DNA of 64,000 nucleotides from Pardosa pseudoannulata (lineage: Eukaryota > Arthropoda > Arachnida > Araneae > Lycosidae), in NCBI GenBank assembly GCA_032207245.1, contig CM063506.1:14348263-14412262 (forward strand), given 5' to 3'. This document shows, piece by piece, positions 22,886 to 34,135 of this stretch. The notes under the pieces were generated by a model, which saw only the letters and a list, made by a program, of their open reading frames with translations, did no database searches and was not told the DNA's origin. A program made the position numbers and the translations under genes. The first letter of the stretch is position 1, and the number at the start of each line of letters is the position of its first letter.

Positions 22886-23953
22886 GGCAATAATCAAATA
22901 AAAAATACGTGAAAATGGTAGAGATAACCAACGGTAGATAGAGGTTACACTGTACGGACCACACTCTTTGAATTTATATTAGCCTTTTAATTAGCCAATG
23001 GAATAAAAGTGGTGTGAGCTTCATCGTGTAATTTATGGGTAGACTATCAAATGAAAAAAGAATCCTCGAATATACACATAAACTGAATTTACTCACCCAT
23101 ACGTAGAAAACTAACACTGAACAAATCTTGAAAATATATTTTATAAATCCTTATGAGAAAATTATGCTAATGAAATGTTCACTTATTTATATCCTTAATC
23201 AGAAGTATATGTAATGACTCAAGCAATTCTTATTACTAATGCTGTGATATAGTAATTTAGAGCCTTGTTTATCTATATTGTAATATTATACATTTGATAA
23301 ATGGTTTTGCAACAGTTTGTAATGGAAATTTCATGTTACCTCACACAGATCTTGAAATGAAAGTTTTTACTTTATCGGAAATAAGTAAAAAAAAGTTTTT
23401 TTTCGCATTATGTTGTCATTTCAAAGGCTTGGCGACTGTTTCCTGCTGGGTTGGAACGCAGTTAAACATAAAACCGGGCGTAAAACCACCGGAGAAGAGA
23501 CTTTAAACAGAATAAAACATTTGTAAGTTTCTTAGATTTTACTTTTGACCTCTTCCCACCCCTGATCCTCCGAATGACATTCTCCACGACAGGGCGCGTT
23601 CGAGAAAAGGGCGAGCACCCTCGCAGAGGTCTAACAAGAGTCAGAAAGGTCGTTTGCTAACCCTTATGGAGAGCCCGCACCCTATAAACGCTGTTGTGGG
23701 AGTTCAAAAAGGTTACATCCTTGTACTATCTTATTCGATTTCGCGAACTTTACTTACCTCTCTCAGAAAAAAAGGGGGGAAGGAGACAATTTTGCGAAGA
23801 AAAAGAGAACAGCCATTAACCTTCTGGCTGGAAAATCTATTCCTGAATACCAAAGGTTTGAACTGAATAAAAGATATATTTATTGGTATCTTTGATGGAA
23901 ATAAACGAAAGTATAAATTGAAACACATAAGTTATTTTGTGTCAGTCCTCACA

Positions 23954-23955
<2 letters not shown>
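22886..23955. other. unassigned sequence
   Basis: A GC-richer piece lies at 23520-23700. No supported gene or element. Confidence 0.45.

Positions 23956-24042
<87 letters not shown>
23956..24042. repeat. (TA)n tract, about 87 bp
   Basis: Uninterrupted TA dinucleotides followed by TACATACATATATA. Confidence 0.95.
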
Positions 24043-24046
<4 letters not shown>

Positions 24047-24071
24047 CATATATATATATTTATACATATAC

Positions 24072-24273
24072 AGATGGCATGCGTTAAATCCTTGCGAAAT
24101 ATCCCCACAGGATCAGAAGTCAGAGGAGATGAAAAAGAAGGTCTTCGGTCTTTGATCATCAATTCTGGGTCTACATCTTTTATGAATGAGATGGGAGTGC
24201 CCGTGCTCGAATCTTGGTCTTTTGTCAAGTAAAATGCATTCGATAAATCGCTATTCATTTCATACATCGGCTT
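24072..24273 (-). other. exon-like open stretch of unknown identity
   Basis: The minus strand is open for the whole interval and is not low-complexity. It is bounded upstream by ATTTCAG (acceptor-like) and downstream by CT-GTATATG (donor-like). The translation includes [29 protein letters not shown] and [15 protein letters not shown] do not recognise the protein. The stretch abuts a TA tract, so the donor could be an accident of TA-rich DNA. It may be a lone exon, an element fragment, or chance. Confidence 0.25.
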
Positions 24274-24279
24274 CTGAAA

Positions 24280-24829
24280 TCTTTAATCTTGAAAGTTTAA
24301 TTTGAATCATGAAACAAAAATTCCTTTTAGTAAAAGATACAATTGCTCAAAAAAATCTACACACAGTGGTTAAAATGATTAAAACGATATAAAAGTATAT
24401 ATATTTTAAAATGACACAGTAACAACTTGTTAGACAAAAATGTAAAATGAAAAAATTCAAAGAAATTACATTAGAAAAGTTTGCGTAAATCTCTACAACT
24501 TATGTGCATTATCATTCAAAACAATTACTTAGTACTTTGTAGTGTATCCTTTTTACTTAATTATAGCCTTTATATAACCTCTATTGAACTAATAAGCTTT
24601 TCAGTGTTAGATCGATCAATTTATACCAATTCTTGTTTTATTGTGCATGCTTTACAACATACAATATACATATAAACATGTTCTTTCCACCTATTATAGG
24701 TTATTCCCACCTATTATAGGTTTCCAGGGCGGTTAATACTCTCCACCCCATCCTAATGAGTGTTAAGGTCCTTTTCTGGCAGAAATAGCAGTCTTAGAGG
24801 GAAAGGGGGGGAGCCTTAGACAGTTAAAG
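24280..24829. other. unassigned sequence
   Basis: A CCCACCTATTATAGGTT unit occurs twice in tandem near 24688-24722. Nothing else is seen. Confidence 0.5.
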
Positions 24830-25325
24830 GTGGTAGTCAGTAGATGTAATACCTATTAGAATACGCATGATATTTATAAAAAATAATCAGTTAATCAAAG
24901 GAATAATATTGTATTTACCATAATAAATACCATACATTTCCAATTACAAATCTCGTGAATTTGAACACCGGCTGCAGTTTGGTAACCCCTGAGCTACAGA
25001 ACAGAAATTTGAATTGTATTTCCTTCATCTTATTTGTGTGAATATGGACTCAGTGCAGTAGCTAGTTGAAAGTATAACTGCAGATACACTACAAAACGTG
25101 CAGATTTAAGGATGATGTTTAAAGAAATTAGAACCAGACCTTAACAAATTGTTAAAATTTCTATCCCCCTCAACTATCACATTAACTATTTTTTATTTTT
25201 AATAGATTTATGCTTATTTTTAAATTTTTAATAAACAATATTTTATTGTATTTCATGACCTTTTTGCTTAGTTTTTATTTCGTGATCCTTAATAAAAAGT
25301 TAGGCAGATAAAATATATACAGATA
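24830..25325. repeat. dispersed repeat C, copy 2
   Basis: This is a diverged copy of 12640-13085 in the same orientation. It is followed after about 35 bp by the TTAA-flanked element at 25361. Confidence 0.6.
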
Positions 25326-25360
25326 ATTTACAACAATATCATAATATATTCTATAATTAA

Positions 25361-25795
25361 CCCCTTAACGTGCAAGCTCGAGTTAACTCGAGCGCGCTAA
25401 ACTGGCCAAACTCTGCACACTTGAGATAATTCGAGAGGCGTTGTACTTTATGTTTCTATAGTTTTTCCCACTCGAATGCAATCGAAAATTGAAAATAACA
25501 GTGTGACAGCAAAAAACCAATCGTTTTATTGATATCTATCATTTCTATGGGATTGTAAGCTATATTCAACTATTTTCTGCAATGTTATCAAAATCCAAAA
25601 TTGCAATAAAAATTTTGATTAATTTTTGTAATTTTCTTTGCAAGACAACGTTGCAAATTGTGTTTTTTCTCATTAAAAAAGTTATTTTTCTTTTGGCCGG
25701 TCATCTTCTTCTTAAAAATAAATAAAAAAATAAAAATAAAATAAAAATAAATAAAAATAAATAAAAATAAAAATAAAAAACTGTGCATTAAGGAG
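25361..25795. mobile_element. piggyBac-like non-autonomous element (435 bp) with internal palindrome
   Basis: TTAA (25357-25360) then CCCCTTAACGTGCA at the left, mirrored by TGTGCATTAAGGAG then TTAA (25796-25799) at the right. An 18-bp perfect palindrome GCTCGAGTTAACTCGAGC lies at 25376-25393, near the left end. An A-rich (AAATAAA)n filler precedes the right end. No transposase is present. Confidence 0.65.
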
Positions 25796-25991
25796 TTAAA
25801 TGTTATGAAAAAGGAGGGTTCGAATTTTTTTTTTCACAAAAGGAGAGGGGATAGAAAACAATTTGGGATATAAAGATTCTGGGGATTGAGGATGTGTCTG
25901 TAACCTTCTAGGAATAGGTTATAGCATATATTCTTTAATAAGCTAGCTGTATGCCTCAGATCATTTCCTTGCTGAAAATTGTTAAATCCAA

Positions 25992-26317
25992 GCTTTCCGA
26001 ACGATGGCCAAATAGTAGGGGGTTGATCTTCGGTAGTGGAGTTCGTGCTTTGGAATCCCACTGGGGTATGGATATTCGGTGCCGTTAGAAATTGGCTTTG
26101 TTTGGAGCTCTATGGTCTACTGTTTTGCTACACGAGGGCTAATGATACCGGGACTTACTCTTTAAAGTCGATTCCGAACGAATATGAACATCCATGCCAC
26201 CAGTGCTATTCGAACCTGTGAGCTCTGGTACTTTCGAAATTGGCTTTAAGCAGTAGGTCTCGGTTTCATTAACCCTCATGTTGTAAAAAACTAGACCATA
26301 GCACTATAAACTAAAAC
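25992..26317 (+). mobile_element. SINE family A copy interrupted by another SINE A
   Basis: The head CGAACGATGGCC (about 25998) and the tail ending ACTATAAACTAAAACT are flanked by a perfect 10-bp repeat TTAAATCCAA (25982-25991 and 26318-26327). The element is split at GAAATTGGCTTT by an inverted SINE of the same family (26100-26235). Confidence 0.85.
26100..26235 (-). mobile_element. 5'-truncated SINE family A inside the outer SINE
   Basis: On the minus strand it runs from GGTTCGAATAGC through GTTCATATTCGTTCGGAATC to a TAGACCATAGAGCTCC tail. It lacks the box A head. A perfect 12-bp duplication GAAATTGGCTTT (26088-26099 and 26236-26247) marks the insertion. Confidence 0.85.
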
Positions 26318-26327
26318 TTAAATCCAA

Positions 26328-27196
26328 CTGCTTAAGAACTTGCTTCTAAATTTGTCTTTAATATGTGTAAGTATCCATTCATTATCCTGTGTTACATACA
26401 GCCCCAAACCATAATACTACCTGTTGTTGACAATTCACAGTTGGACAAAATTTTTTACATATACCTCAATATTAGGCTTCCTTTAAACCCCAAATGACAA
26501 TTTAATTTAAAAACAGTAAATTGTTGTTAATTTGGCCAGATTTCATTTTCTCCAGATTCCACAGATTTTGGATTTGTTTAAATGAGTTTTTACAAATTGT
26601 ATCTTCCTTTCCCTATTATTTCTTTTCCGGTCTTCGGAATATATGATTATGCTCTGACTATTATTCTCTTTTGATAACTAGCATTTTCAAGCACAGTTTC
26701 TGGGCAAACTTTATTACTGCATACTGTATTAAGTTTTTAGATGACATTAGCAAGACAAAGTTTGGAAATTGCTGTATGTTTCTAATAATTGTTTTTCTTC
26801 TCTAACAAAAAATTTCTGTGGACGTCCATATTTTGGTATAAGATTTCCTCTGCCCCAAAAATTCTGTATTACACGTTTTGAACGTTTTAGACTTGAACAA
26901 GTTTTGTATAGAATTTTACCTACCTCACGAGGATATTTGCCCTCGATTTTGCTCACAATTTAAAAATAAGAGCCCCACAGCTAAAAAGATTCCCTATATT
27001 TTTGTCATAATATGATAGTTAAAAGCTTTTTCTGCTTCACATTTATTAAAAGCAACTATCTTCACTATAAGCTCAGCTGCGATTCATACGATAGAAAAAT
27101 CGGATTAACGACGATATGAAATCTTTTTCGATATTTATCGACGCGTAAGCAGACTTTACTAATAGAAATTTAACTTTGTCTGAAAAACTTTTTTTA
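26328..27196. other. unassigned sequence
   Basis: Overlapping opposite-strand frames at 26747-26963 show no recognisable motif. Confidence 0.5.
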
Positions 27197-27200
27197 TTAA

Positions 27201-27370
27201 CACATTGTGTGCGGGTACATTTCGCAGCCGAATTGTACCGGGAGCTGCTATTTTGCGCGTAAATTTAGTTATTTAGTTAAATCTCAATAGATCGAAAATT
27301 ATTTAATTTTTTAATCAACTTTTCGTATTTTATATTGAAATATATAAACAAATATACAAATAGACAAATA

Positions 27371-27426
<56 letters not shown>

Positions 27427-27932
27427 CATACAATATATAAATATATACACATATATATATATATATATATATTATCATTTTCGCAAGGATAAATAAAAAA
27501 TTCATTTTAAATCTAAATTGATTTTTTTGATCAAATTTTAATTGATTTTTTATAATAGATATCCACTGCAAAATGCTGAGATGATTTTGTAGTTTTCTTA
27601 ACACATTGTGGCAGATTTCGCAGCGGATTTCTACCGATAGGTGGTGTTTTGCGAGTAAATTCTATCACAATAATCATTTTTGATTTTTTTTTAATCAACC
27701 TTTCCGTTCTGTGGTACCGCATCGACTGATGGAAAAAAATAGTTTTTATTTGTCTAAATGTTTCCAGAATCTATATAGTAGACAAGAACATTCGACTTCG
27801 TTTCCCTGTATATACCGTTATATTTGTACCCACAAACAAACCATGTTGTTACACTAACCCATACTAGTACGTGACCCGTGTCAGGTATCAATCGTCAGAA
27901 AACGTACTAGTAAGTGTCCCGCATATAATGTG
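27201..27932. mobile_element. piggyBac-like element(s) with two left ends and one right end
   Basis: Left ends TTAA-CACATTGTGTGCGGG (27197 on) and TTAA-CACATTGTGGCAG (27598 on) both continue into TTTCGCAGC-like text. One right end CCCGCATATAATGTG-TTAA closes at 27936. The inner unit (27602-27932) would be 331 bp, and the outer left part looks like a truncated second copy. An inverted relative is at 53105-53589. No transposase frame is present. Confidence 0.6.
27376..27472. repeat. (TA)n tract inside the piggyBac-like element
   Basis: TA runs at 27376-27422 and 27451-27472, separated by TACATACA-type text. Confidence 0.9.
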
Positions 27933-27936
27933 TTAA

Positions 27937-29639
27937 ATTAATAATTTATTTGATAGTTTTGCAGAGCTATATTATTATTATTGAAATTTTAATGGTAGAT
28001 TTAAATATCATGTTTTTCTGAGAAAATATGTTTTTTACAGTAGATTTTAACATTACTTAGTTAGTGTACGCAAACTTCTTTTACTGTATTACTTAACCCC
28101 TTTTGGTAATATTTAATCATAAAAAATTGTGCATTAAAAACTATTTAGTTTTTACGGAAAAAACTTACAATAATTTATAATTCATACGTATTTTGAGATC
28201 TGGAGCTCGAAAATTTTCGTGTTACAATACTTCCTTTATTTCGTACAAGGAAAATTAAAATTAAGATATGTAAGAGCAATATTCCATTGTAAAACAAAAC
28301 TGGCATCAGTCATTGTATCAATTTCCATTTTGAGAAAATCATCAGTGTCTGTCATATATTCTTTTATGACTTTAATTTATTTAATTTAGTCAACCTTCAC
28401 TCTAGAAAATTATGCTCCCATCTTGGAGACGTTGCTTAAAAATTAAAATAATATACTTTAAAAGCTAAAAATAATTTTAACGTAAAATAAATCATTCTTA
28501 AAACGAAATGGCATACATCAATTGTCTTTCTTACTTTAAAATAAATTTTTGAAAAGTTGTTTTTCCTATGTCATAATAGTAACAACGTTCGCAAAAACAG
28601 AATAACGTTTTCAGGTTAAGTATAATTTAAATAGAAGAAAGCATTAAAATTTCATTAAATAGTGGAATTCCATTTACTGTCTTTGTAGCAACTGAGTGGC
28701 AATAAGACATAAAATGAATTGTGAGTAAAACTTTTCTTCTTACTATGCTGAATAATTCAGTCTTCATTTCAGTTTTAATTTAAATTTTTTTAACAATTCG
28801 TTGAAGATTTCTTCATTTACAAAGTTTCCCGACATTATAAATAAGATCTATATCCGAAATGTACCTAATGTTTCGTAATGATCTTCCTTCTCTAAAACTC
28901 TTTATATACCTAAACGTTTTTTAATCTAAATTCCAATCTAGAGCACATGAAATTCCTAGAGTATTCGAGATCTTTTAAATTTTCAATGACCTGGAGGTTG
29001 AGTTAACATTTTAAAAACTTCCTGATGGGGAACTTCAAACTATTTCCCGGATGATCTGTAAAGGAATATTTTGATCAACAGGCTAGTTTAACATCATTCG
29101 CTTCTTTTTGAATCTACACTCTTTCATTATTATCTCATTTCATTATAATACTATATTTTAAGATTTCAACTTTCGTCAATCTTGATTTTTAACATGCTAT
29201 GGTTCTTTCCATCTATTGGTACTTTTAAAATAATAGGTTTTTTTCTTCATTCATCAAAATTTTCTCATATCTTTTTAAGGATGAATGTTCCTACAAATTA
29301 AATTCCTAGTGTATAAAAAGTCGTCTCTGTTGTTCCCAATTCACTTCATTGCTTTTATAATTTTTAAAAGACAAAAGGTTGAAGCATAATGAAGAGTCGC
29401 AGATCGCAAAACACCTTTTATTAAAGACACCAAAATAATAATAATGAAAAAGATGATAATAATAAAATACTCTGGAACTCTGGAAAATCATCTTTTGGGG
29501 CGCCTAAGATCTATGGTACTATGTCCCGATATTATTATTAAGCAAGAGGAAACATTGATCGTTAGAATTGGGTTGATGTTTAGTAATAGAATAAAAGAGA
29601 GAAGGAAAAAAAAAGAAAAAAGAGAACACATACAACACA
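27937..29639. other. AT-rich sequence without identified features
   Basis: No supported gene. The end near 29500-29640 may be 3' untranslated sequence of the LINE fragment that follows on the minus strand. Confidence 0.45.
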
Positions 29640-29844
29640 ACAACACAGCACATACAAGGCTGGTAATAACATAATTATATCAAAGATAGCTTCATTAGCC
29701 CATTGTTAGTAATTTTTTTTAATGGAAGTGCTCTTTACAACATAACAAGATAGGTTATACACATAAATAATACAAGTACAAAATAGAGCTTCAGGTTTAT
29801 TTTTTTTTTTATTTAATGAGGACATGAAGTGAGTGACAATAATA

Positions 29845-30107
29845 AAAAGAAGCTATATACAGAAATGGTTAGGAGCGTAGGCTCTCAGGTAGTATAGTAA
29901 TTTCCTTGGGGGGGGCCTTAGATTTTCATCAAGGTAGTAATCCTTTAAATTACTTTTCTCCTCATTTTGGATCGTGACCAGGTTGTTGAAGAACTTATTC
30001 GCAAGTTTTTTTATTAAGTCCCTAATAGGCTCGATATTTAAAGTTTGAATGGATAAGATCTTTGCGCAGGTAACGGTTAGCTTTGATAATAGAACGGAGG
30101 ATTTTGT
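29845..30107 (-). pseudogene. C-terminal end of a Jockey/I-type LINE reverse transcriptase ORF
   Basis: The minus strand encodes NKILRSIIKANRYLRKDLIH, then, after a +1 shift at a TTT run (about 30038), LNIEPIRDLIKKLANKFFNN and LKDYYLDENLRPPPR. The pattern IEPI-DLI-KLA-KFFNN followed by a short tail is what I know from the C-termini of Jockey-like non-LTR reverse transcriptases. A further frame change after RPPP is possible at a C8 run. Downstream (to about 29640) is A/T-rich with an A11 run, consistent with a 3' untranslated region. The upstream part is lost in the assembly gap. It is truncated and frameshifted, so not active as assembled. Confidence 0.65.
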
Positions 30108-30207
30108 NNNNNNNNNNNNNNNNNNNNNNNNNNNNNNNNNNNNNNNNNNNNNNNNNNNNNNNNNNNNNNNNNNNNNNNNNNNNNNNNNNNNNNNNNNNNN
30201 NNNNNNN
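30108..30207. other. assembly gap (100 N)
   Basis: Exactly 100 unknown bases. A round number normally denotes a gap of unknown true size. Confidence 0.99.
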
Positions 30208-30377
30208 GAACCGGCATTATCCCGTTACAATCTTATACTGATCAGACTCATATTAGACATCAAAATATCTCAAGCCAATAAATAAGTTAATTTTTATCAC
30301 GCGGTGACCCTTTCAAAAAGAAAATCGTTATACAATACTTATTTAAAATGAATTTGCTTCACCAAGGGCATTTAGGC

Positions 30378-31326
30378 TATGTAACGTATCCGTCCCCTGT
30401 TTCAGGTGACCCAAAGAAGAAGCAGATATTTCTTTATTAAATGATTTATTTACACCTTTCAGCTATATACACATTTCTATATACACACAATACAATTACA
30501 GTTCACAAGTATGTGATACAATAGACGTAGGCCTGAGTAGAGACGTACACTTAAATACACTGCCGAAAGGTTTGATAACCGACGGAAGAAAACAATTCGG
30601 TAGCTTCGCGTAATAGTTCTCGGTAGCAATTATGAAGACAGCACACTCAATTAGACGAGGGTGTTGGAAGTTGCAATGAGTATCTTCGAAGAAGATAAAA
30701 ACAAAGTTAGAATTCCTAGGAGGAATATACGATCAATCCTGAAGAGGATCGGAATAAAAGAAAACCCAAGGCACAGGGTATCATTAACAATCTCAGAAAT
30801 TAGACATGTCCCAAGGTGGGATTTTCGCTAAGAAAAACTCTCCGATGGAGAGACTGGTCAAGACGACCTCCGAATTAGCTGCTGCTAGCTAACTAACTCC
30901 TCTTAAAAAATCTCTTCTTTTTGGGGGAGGAGCCTATAACAGAGGAGGCCTCACCCCCAATTTCATCATTGGATCATCTGGTAATGATCTCACCTTCAAC
31001 CAACTGGATTGGTATGGGCTAGACAATCCCCGTCTGCACACACGGGAGTCTCCAGAATTTCGAGTCGGCGATAGATCCAACGCCGCGGCACTCCCTTTGA
31101 AAACTTGTGGTGTCGACGATCATCTTTCTGGCTGTCAGTCTGGGAGCCCGTCAATCTGTCCTGTTGTTTAGCTACTGTAGGACACAACAGTCTAGACATC
31201 GTGGTCCGGGGAAAACACCTTTGTCTCCACATAAGCGAAGTCCATTTTTCAACCTCTTTTGAGAAACAAAGTCTTTGTGAGGAAGGAACGCCGTTACAGC
31301 GACTTAGCACTTGAATGAGTTAACAA
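30378..31326 (-). mobile_element. possible LTR in reverse orientation
   Basis: On the minus strand there is AATAAAG (about 30432), then a CTTCTTTGGGTCACCTG segment and an end GGACGGATACGTTACA. The far side starts TGTTAACTCATTC. This gives TGTTAAC...GTTACA ends. The block is GC-richer than its flanks. Neither a target duplication nor a second LTR is seen. Opposing frames of 69 and 104 codons inside look fortuitous. Confidence 0.35.
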
Positions 31327-31491
31327 AAATAGAAGAAATGAAAGTAAAATCACCACATGACAGAAACAGAGCTGTAATTTGGGTATAGAATCACATAAAA
31401 CAATATTATAGAATATAGTTGAAATAAAAGCTTTTAACTGCTATGAAGTTCATTACATTCTCACACACTATTAATTTTAATGCGTAATAAG

Positions 31492-31493
<2 letters not shown>

Positions 31494-31552
<59 letters not shown>
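31494..31552. repeat. (TA)n tract, about 59 bp
   Basis: Uninterrupted TA dinucleotides. Confidence 0.95.
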
Positions 31553-31555
<3 letters not shown>

Positions 31556-31890
31556 TCTTTTACATGTATATAGGTAAAAAAATTTTTAAAAAAGTAACAT
31601 TTTCTTGAATGTAGAATGCTTTATTTGCTTTTCACTATTTTATCTCATTTTTATTGTTTAGAGAAACTAAATTTCGTGAAAGAAGACTTACTCCTTGTTC
31701 CCATCAGCAAAATTACCCTCTTTGGGAGAAAGTCTGTTTTTTCTTCAGAGAATCGCAGAATGTTTGTTCGAACAAGGTACAATTCGCGGAAAAGGCATTT
31801 ACGGAGGGGTCATCACACTTTCCTGGAGTAGACGCCTAAATGGACCAGCTAAATGGACGTTGTATGTTACCCCTGGAGTAATTTCGATAT
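31553..31890. other. unassigned sequence
   Basis: Three overlapping short frames in different phases, none recognisable. Confidence 0.5.
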
Positions 31891-33365
31891 TCTAGGACAG
31901 ATGAAATTCTTTTCATGCTCACAAATTTTTCATAAAGTGTATTTTAAAAAGGATGAAAATGGATTTACAAAACTGAAACTTTACTAGATATCCATATAAT
32001 ATTTAAGGTACAGTTTTGAAAATTTTACTAATCACATTTCTAAAATGTTTTTTTATTGTATTGATTTAAATATATTTTTATACTTAGTATTTTTATTGTA
32101 TTAAGAAGGCAAATAAACTTTAAACGCATGAATTGCCGGTATGAAAGTGAATGATTTTTGATTCCTTCTACCACTTTATAAAAGATATAAACTTGATTTT
32201 TTTATTGCCTAGAAAATAATATTGAACTTTGTGTTTATGTTGTCAAAATTGTAAATAAAAATATAGTTAAGTAATACTCTCATATTCATTAATTATTTTA
32301 TTAGATAATATCACAGAGCATATTGCGAGTATAATTTATTAAAGTCTGTTAAATATTGTTCTTTACTATTCTAGAACGAATGAAATTCTTTTCATGATCA
32401 CAAATTTTTCATAAGGAATATTAAAAAAGGTAAGAATGAATTAAACAAAACTGAAACGTGACTACATATCCGTATAACATTTAAGATACAGTTTCAAAAT
32501 TTTGCTAATCACATTTCTAAAATGTTTTTTTATTGTATTGATTTAAATATATTTTTATACATAATATTTTGATTGTATTAAGGAGGCACATAAACTTTAA
32601 AAGCATGAATTGCCGGTCTGAAAGTGAATGTTTTTCGACTCCTTCTACCATTTAATGTATGAAAGAAATAAACATGATTTTTTTATGGCCTAGAAAATAA
32701 TATTGAACTTCGTGTTTATGTTGTCAAAATAGTAAATAAAAATATAGTTAAGTAATGCTCTCATATTCATTAATTGTTTTATTAGATAATATCACAGAGA
32801 ATAATGCAAACGAGCATAATTTATTAAAGTCTATTAAATATTGTTCTTCGAGATTCTAGAACGAATGAAATTCTTTTCATGCTCACAAATTTTTCATAAG
32901 GAATATTATAAAGGGTAAGAATGGATTAAACAAAACTGAAACGTGACTACATAATGTATAATATTTAAGATACAGTTTCAAAACTTTGCTAATCCCATTT
33001 CATAAATGTTTTTTATTGTATTGATTTAAATATATTTTTATACATAATATTTTTATTGTATTAAGGAGGCACATAAACTTTAAACGCATGAATTGCCGGT
33101 CTGAAAGTGAATGTTTTTTCGACTCCTTCTACCACTTAATCTATATAAGAAATAAACTTGATTTTTTTATGCCATACAAAATAATATTGAACTTTATTGG
33201 TTTATTGGTTTATTGGTTTTTATTGGTTTATATTGTCAAAATTGTAACCAAAAATATAGTTAGGTAATGCTATCATACTCATTAAAAGTTTTATTAAATG
33301 ATATCACAGAGCATATTGGAAGTGCGCATAATTTATTAAATTATATTAAATATTGTTCTTAGACA
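31891..33365. repeat. about 480-bp tandem repeat, three copies
   Basis: Units start at TCTAGGACAGATGAAATTC (31891), TCTAGAACGAATGAAATTC (32380) and the same at 32855. Each carries GCATGAATTGCCGGT, CTCCTTCTACCA and TAATATCACAGAG. In the third unit a TTGGTTTA microsatellite (about 33198-33231) has expanded at the place where the others read TTTATGTTG. It is noncoding. Confidence 0.9.
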
Positions 33366-33783
33366 TATGAGAAAGATTTTATGCATAACAATAATAATGA
33401 CAAAAAACAAAGAACTGTTTCAATGTTTTCTATATTTCTTATTTTAAAATTAACCTGCAAATTCATAATCAAAATTAGTAACCAACTGAGACATTTGCTT
33501 AAATGTTTCAACCCATTAATGCAGGTCTTCCTTTTCAATACCTGCCTAAAAAGTAGTCTGTTGAATTTTTAGGATGAGATTTCCTTTTTAGCTAAAGTAG
33601 ATAGCAGTTTTACAAATAATCTACCACATTTATGAGTATCTGCCACTTTTTATAATTTTACTACTTGGACCGATGACATGGACTTGATTTTTTTTAGCCT
33701 TGCGCAGTATTGGTTTTCGGTTGGTACATCGGTTGAAATCCTGATAAAAATCTGTATCTATTATAAGTTTTACTTTACATACC
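33366..33783. other. unassigned sequence
   Basis: No supported feature. Confidence 0.5.
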
Positions 33784-34135
33784 AAGAGCAGTGGTAGCTC
33801 AGTAGGTAAATGCAACGATATCGTAACTGAGAGGTTGAGGGTTCGAAACCTGAGCCGGCCTGAGATCGGCCGTGTACGTGAAAGGTGACTAGGCTACATA
33901 AAACATGTTCGAGATCAATGTCCTCCAAGTTCTCAATCAATACCTCTGGGGGTAGCATTCCAAGCCTATGGGTCTTCTGCTTGGTCCCTACTTCAAAATT
34001 TCGAGGACCCACTTGAGCATAAGTCGTACTTTCACCCTTGCGGTGCTCGTTGTAAAACGAAAGGCTCATCCCTTTGCCTTAAAATGAGTAGCTTCTGGCT
34101 CAATCGTGCTTGGTTTCAGCAAGTTGCATAAGTCA
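33784..34135 (+). mobile_element. tRNA-derived SINE, family B, near full length
   Basis: The head has a clear box A (TAGCTCAGTAGG at about 33792) and box B (GGTTCGAAACC at about 33841), spaced as in a tRNA gene. The body contains TGTCCTCCAAGTTCTCAATC, GGGTCTTCTGCTTGG and TTTCGAGGACCCA. The 3' part ends near GTGCGATGCCAAATAAA. No clear target duplication was found, so the ends are approximate. A 99-codon minus frame across it is accidental. A second copy is dispersed over 10767-12029. Confidence 0.85.

Noticed and set aside
22120..22897. Repeated minus-strand frames of 61-81 codons in the 198-bp array
   Set aside because: They recur only because the monomer is tandemly copied. Phase and length change with small indels, and no protein feature is seen.
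30049..30285. Open frame spanning the run of N
   Set aside because: It is produced by translating through the assembly gap. The true content there is the minus-strand LINE fragment.
30996..31314. Opposing frames of 104 and 69 codons
   Set aside because: They overlap on opposite strands in an LTR-like GC-richer block and have no known motif.
33770..34069. 99-codon minus-strand frame
   Set aside because: It is antisense to a tRNA-derived SINE whose box A and box B are clear.
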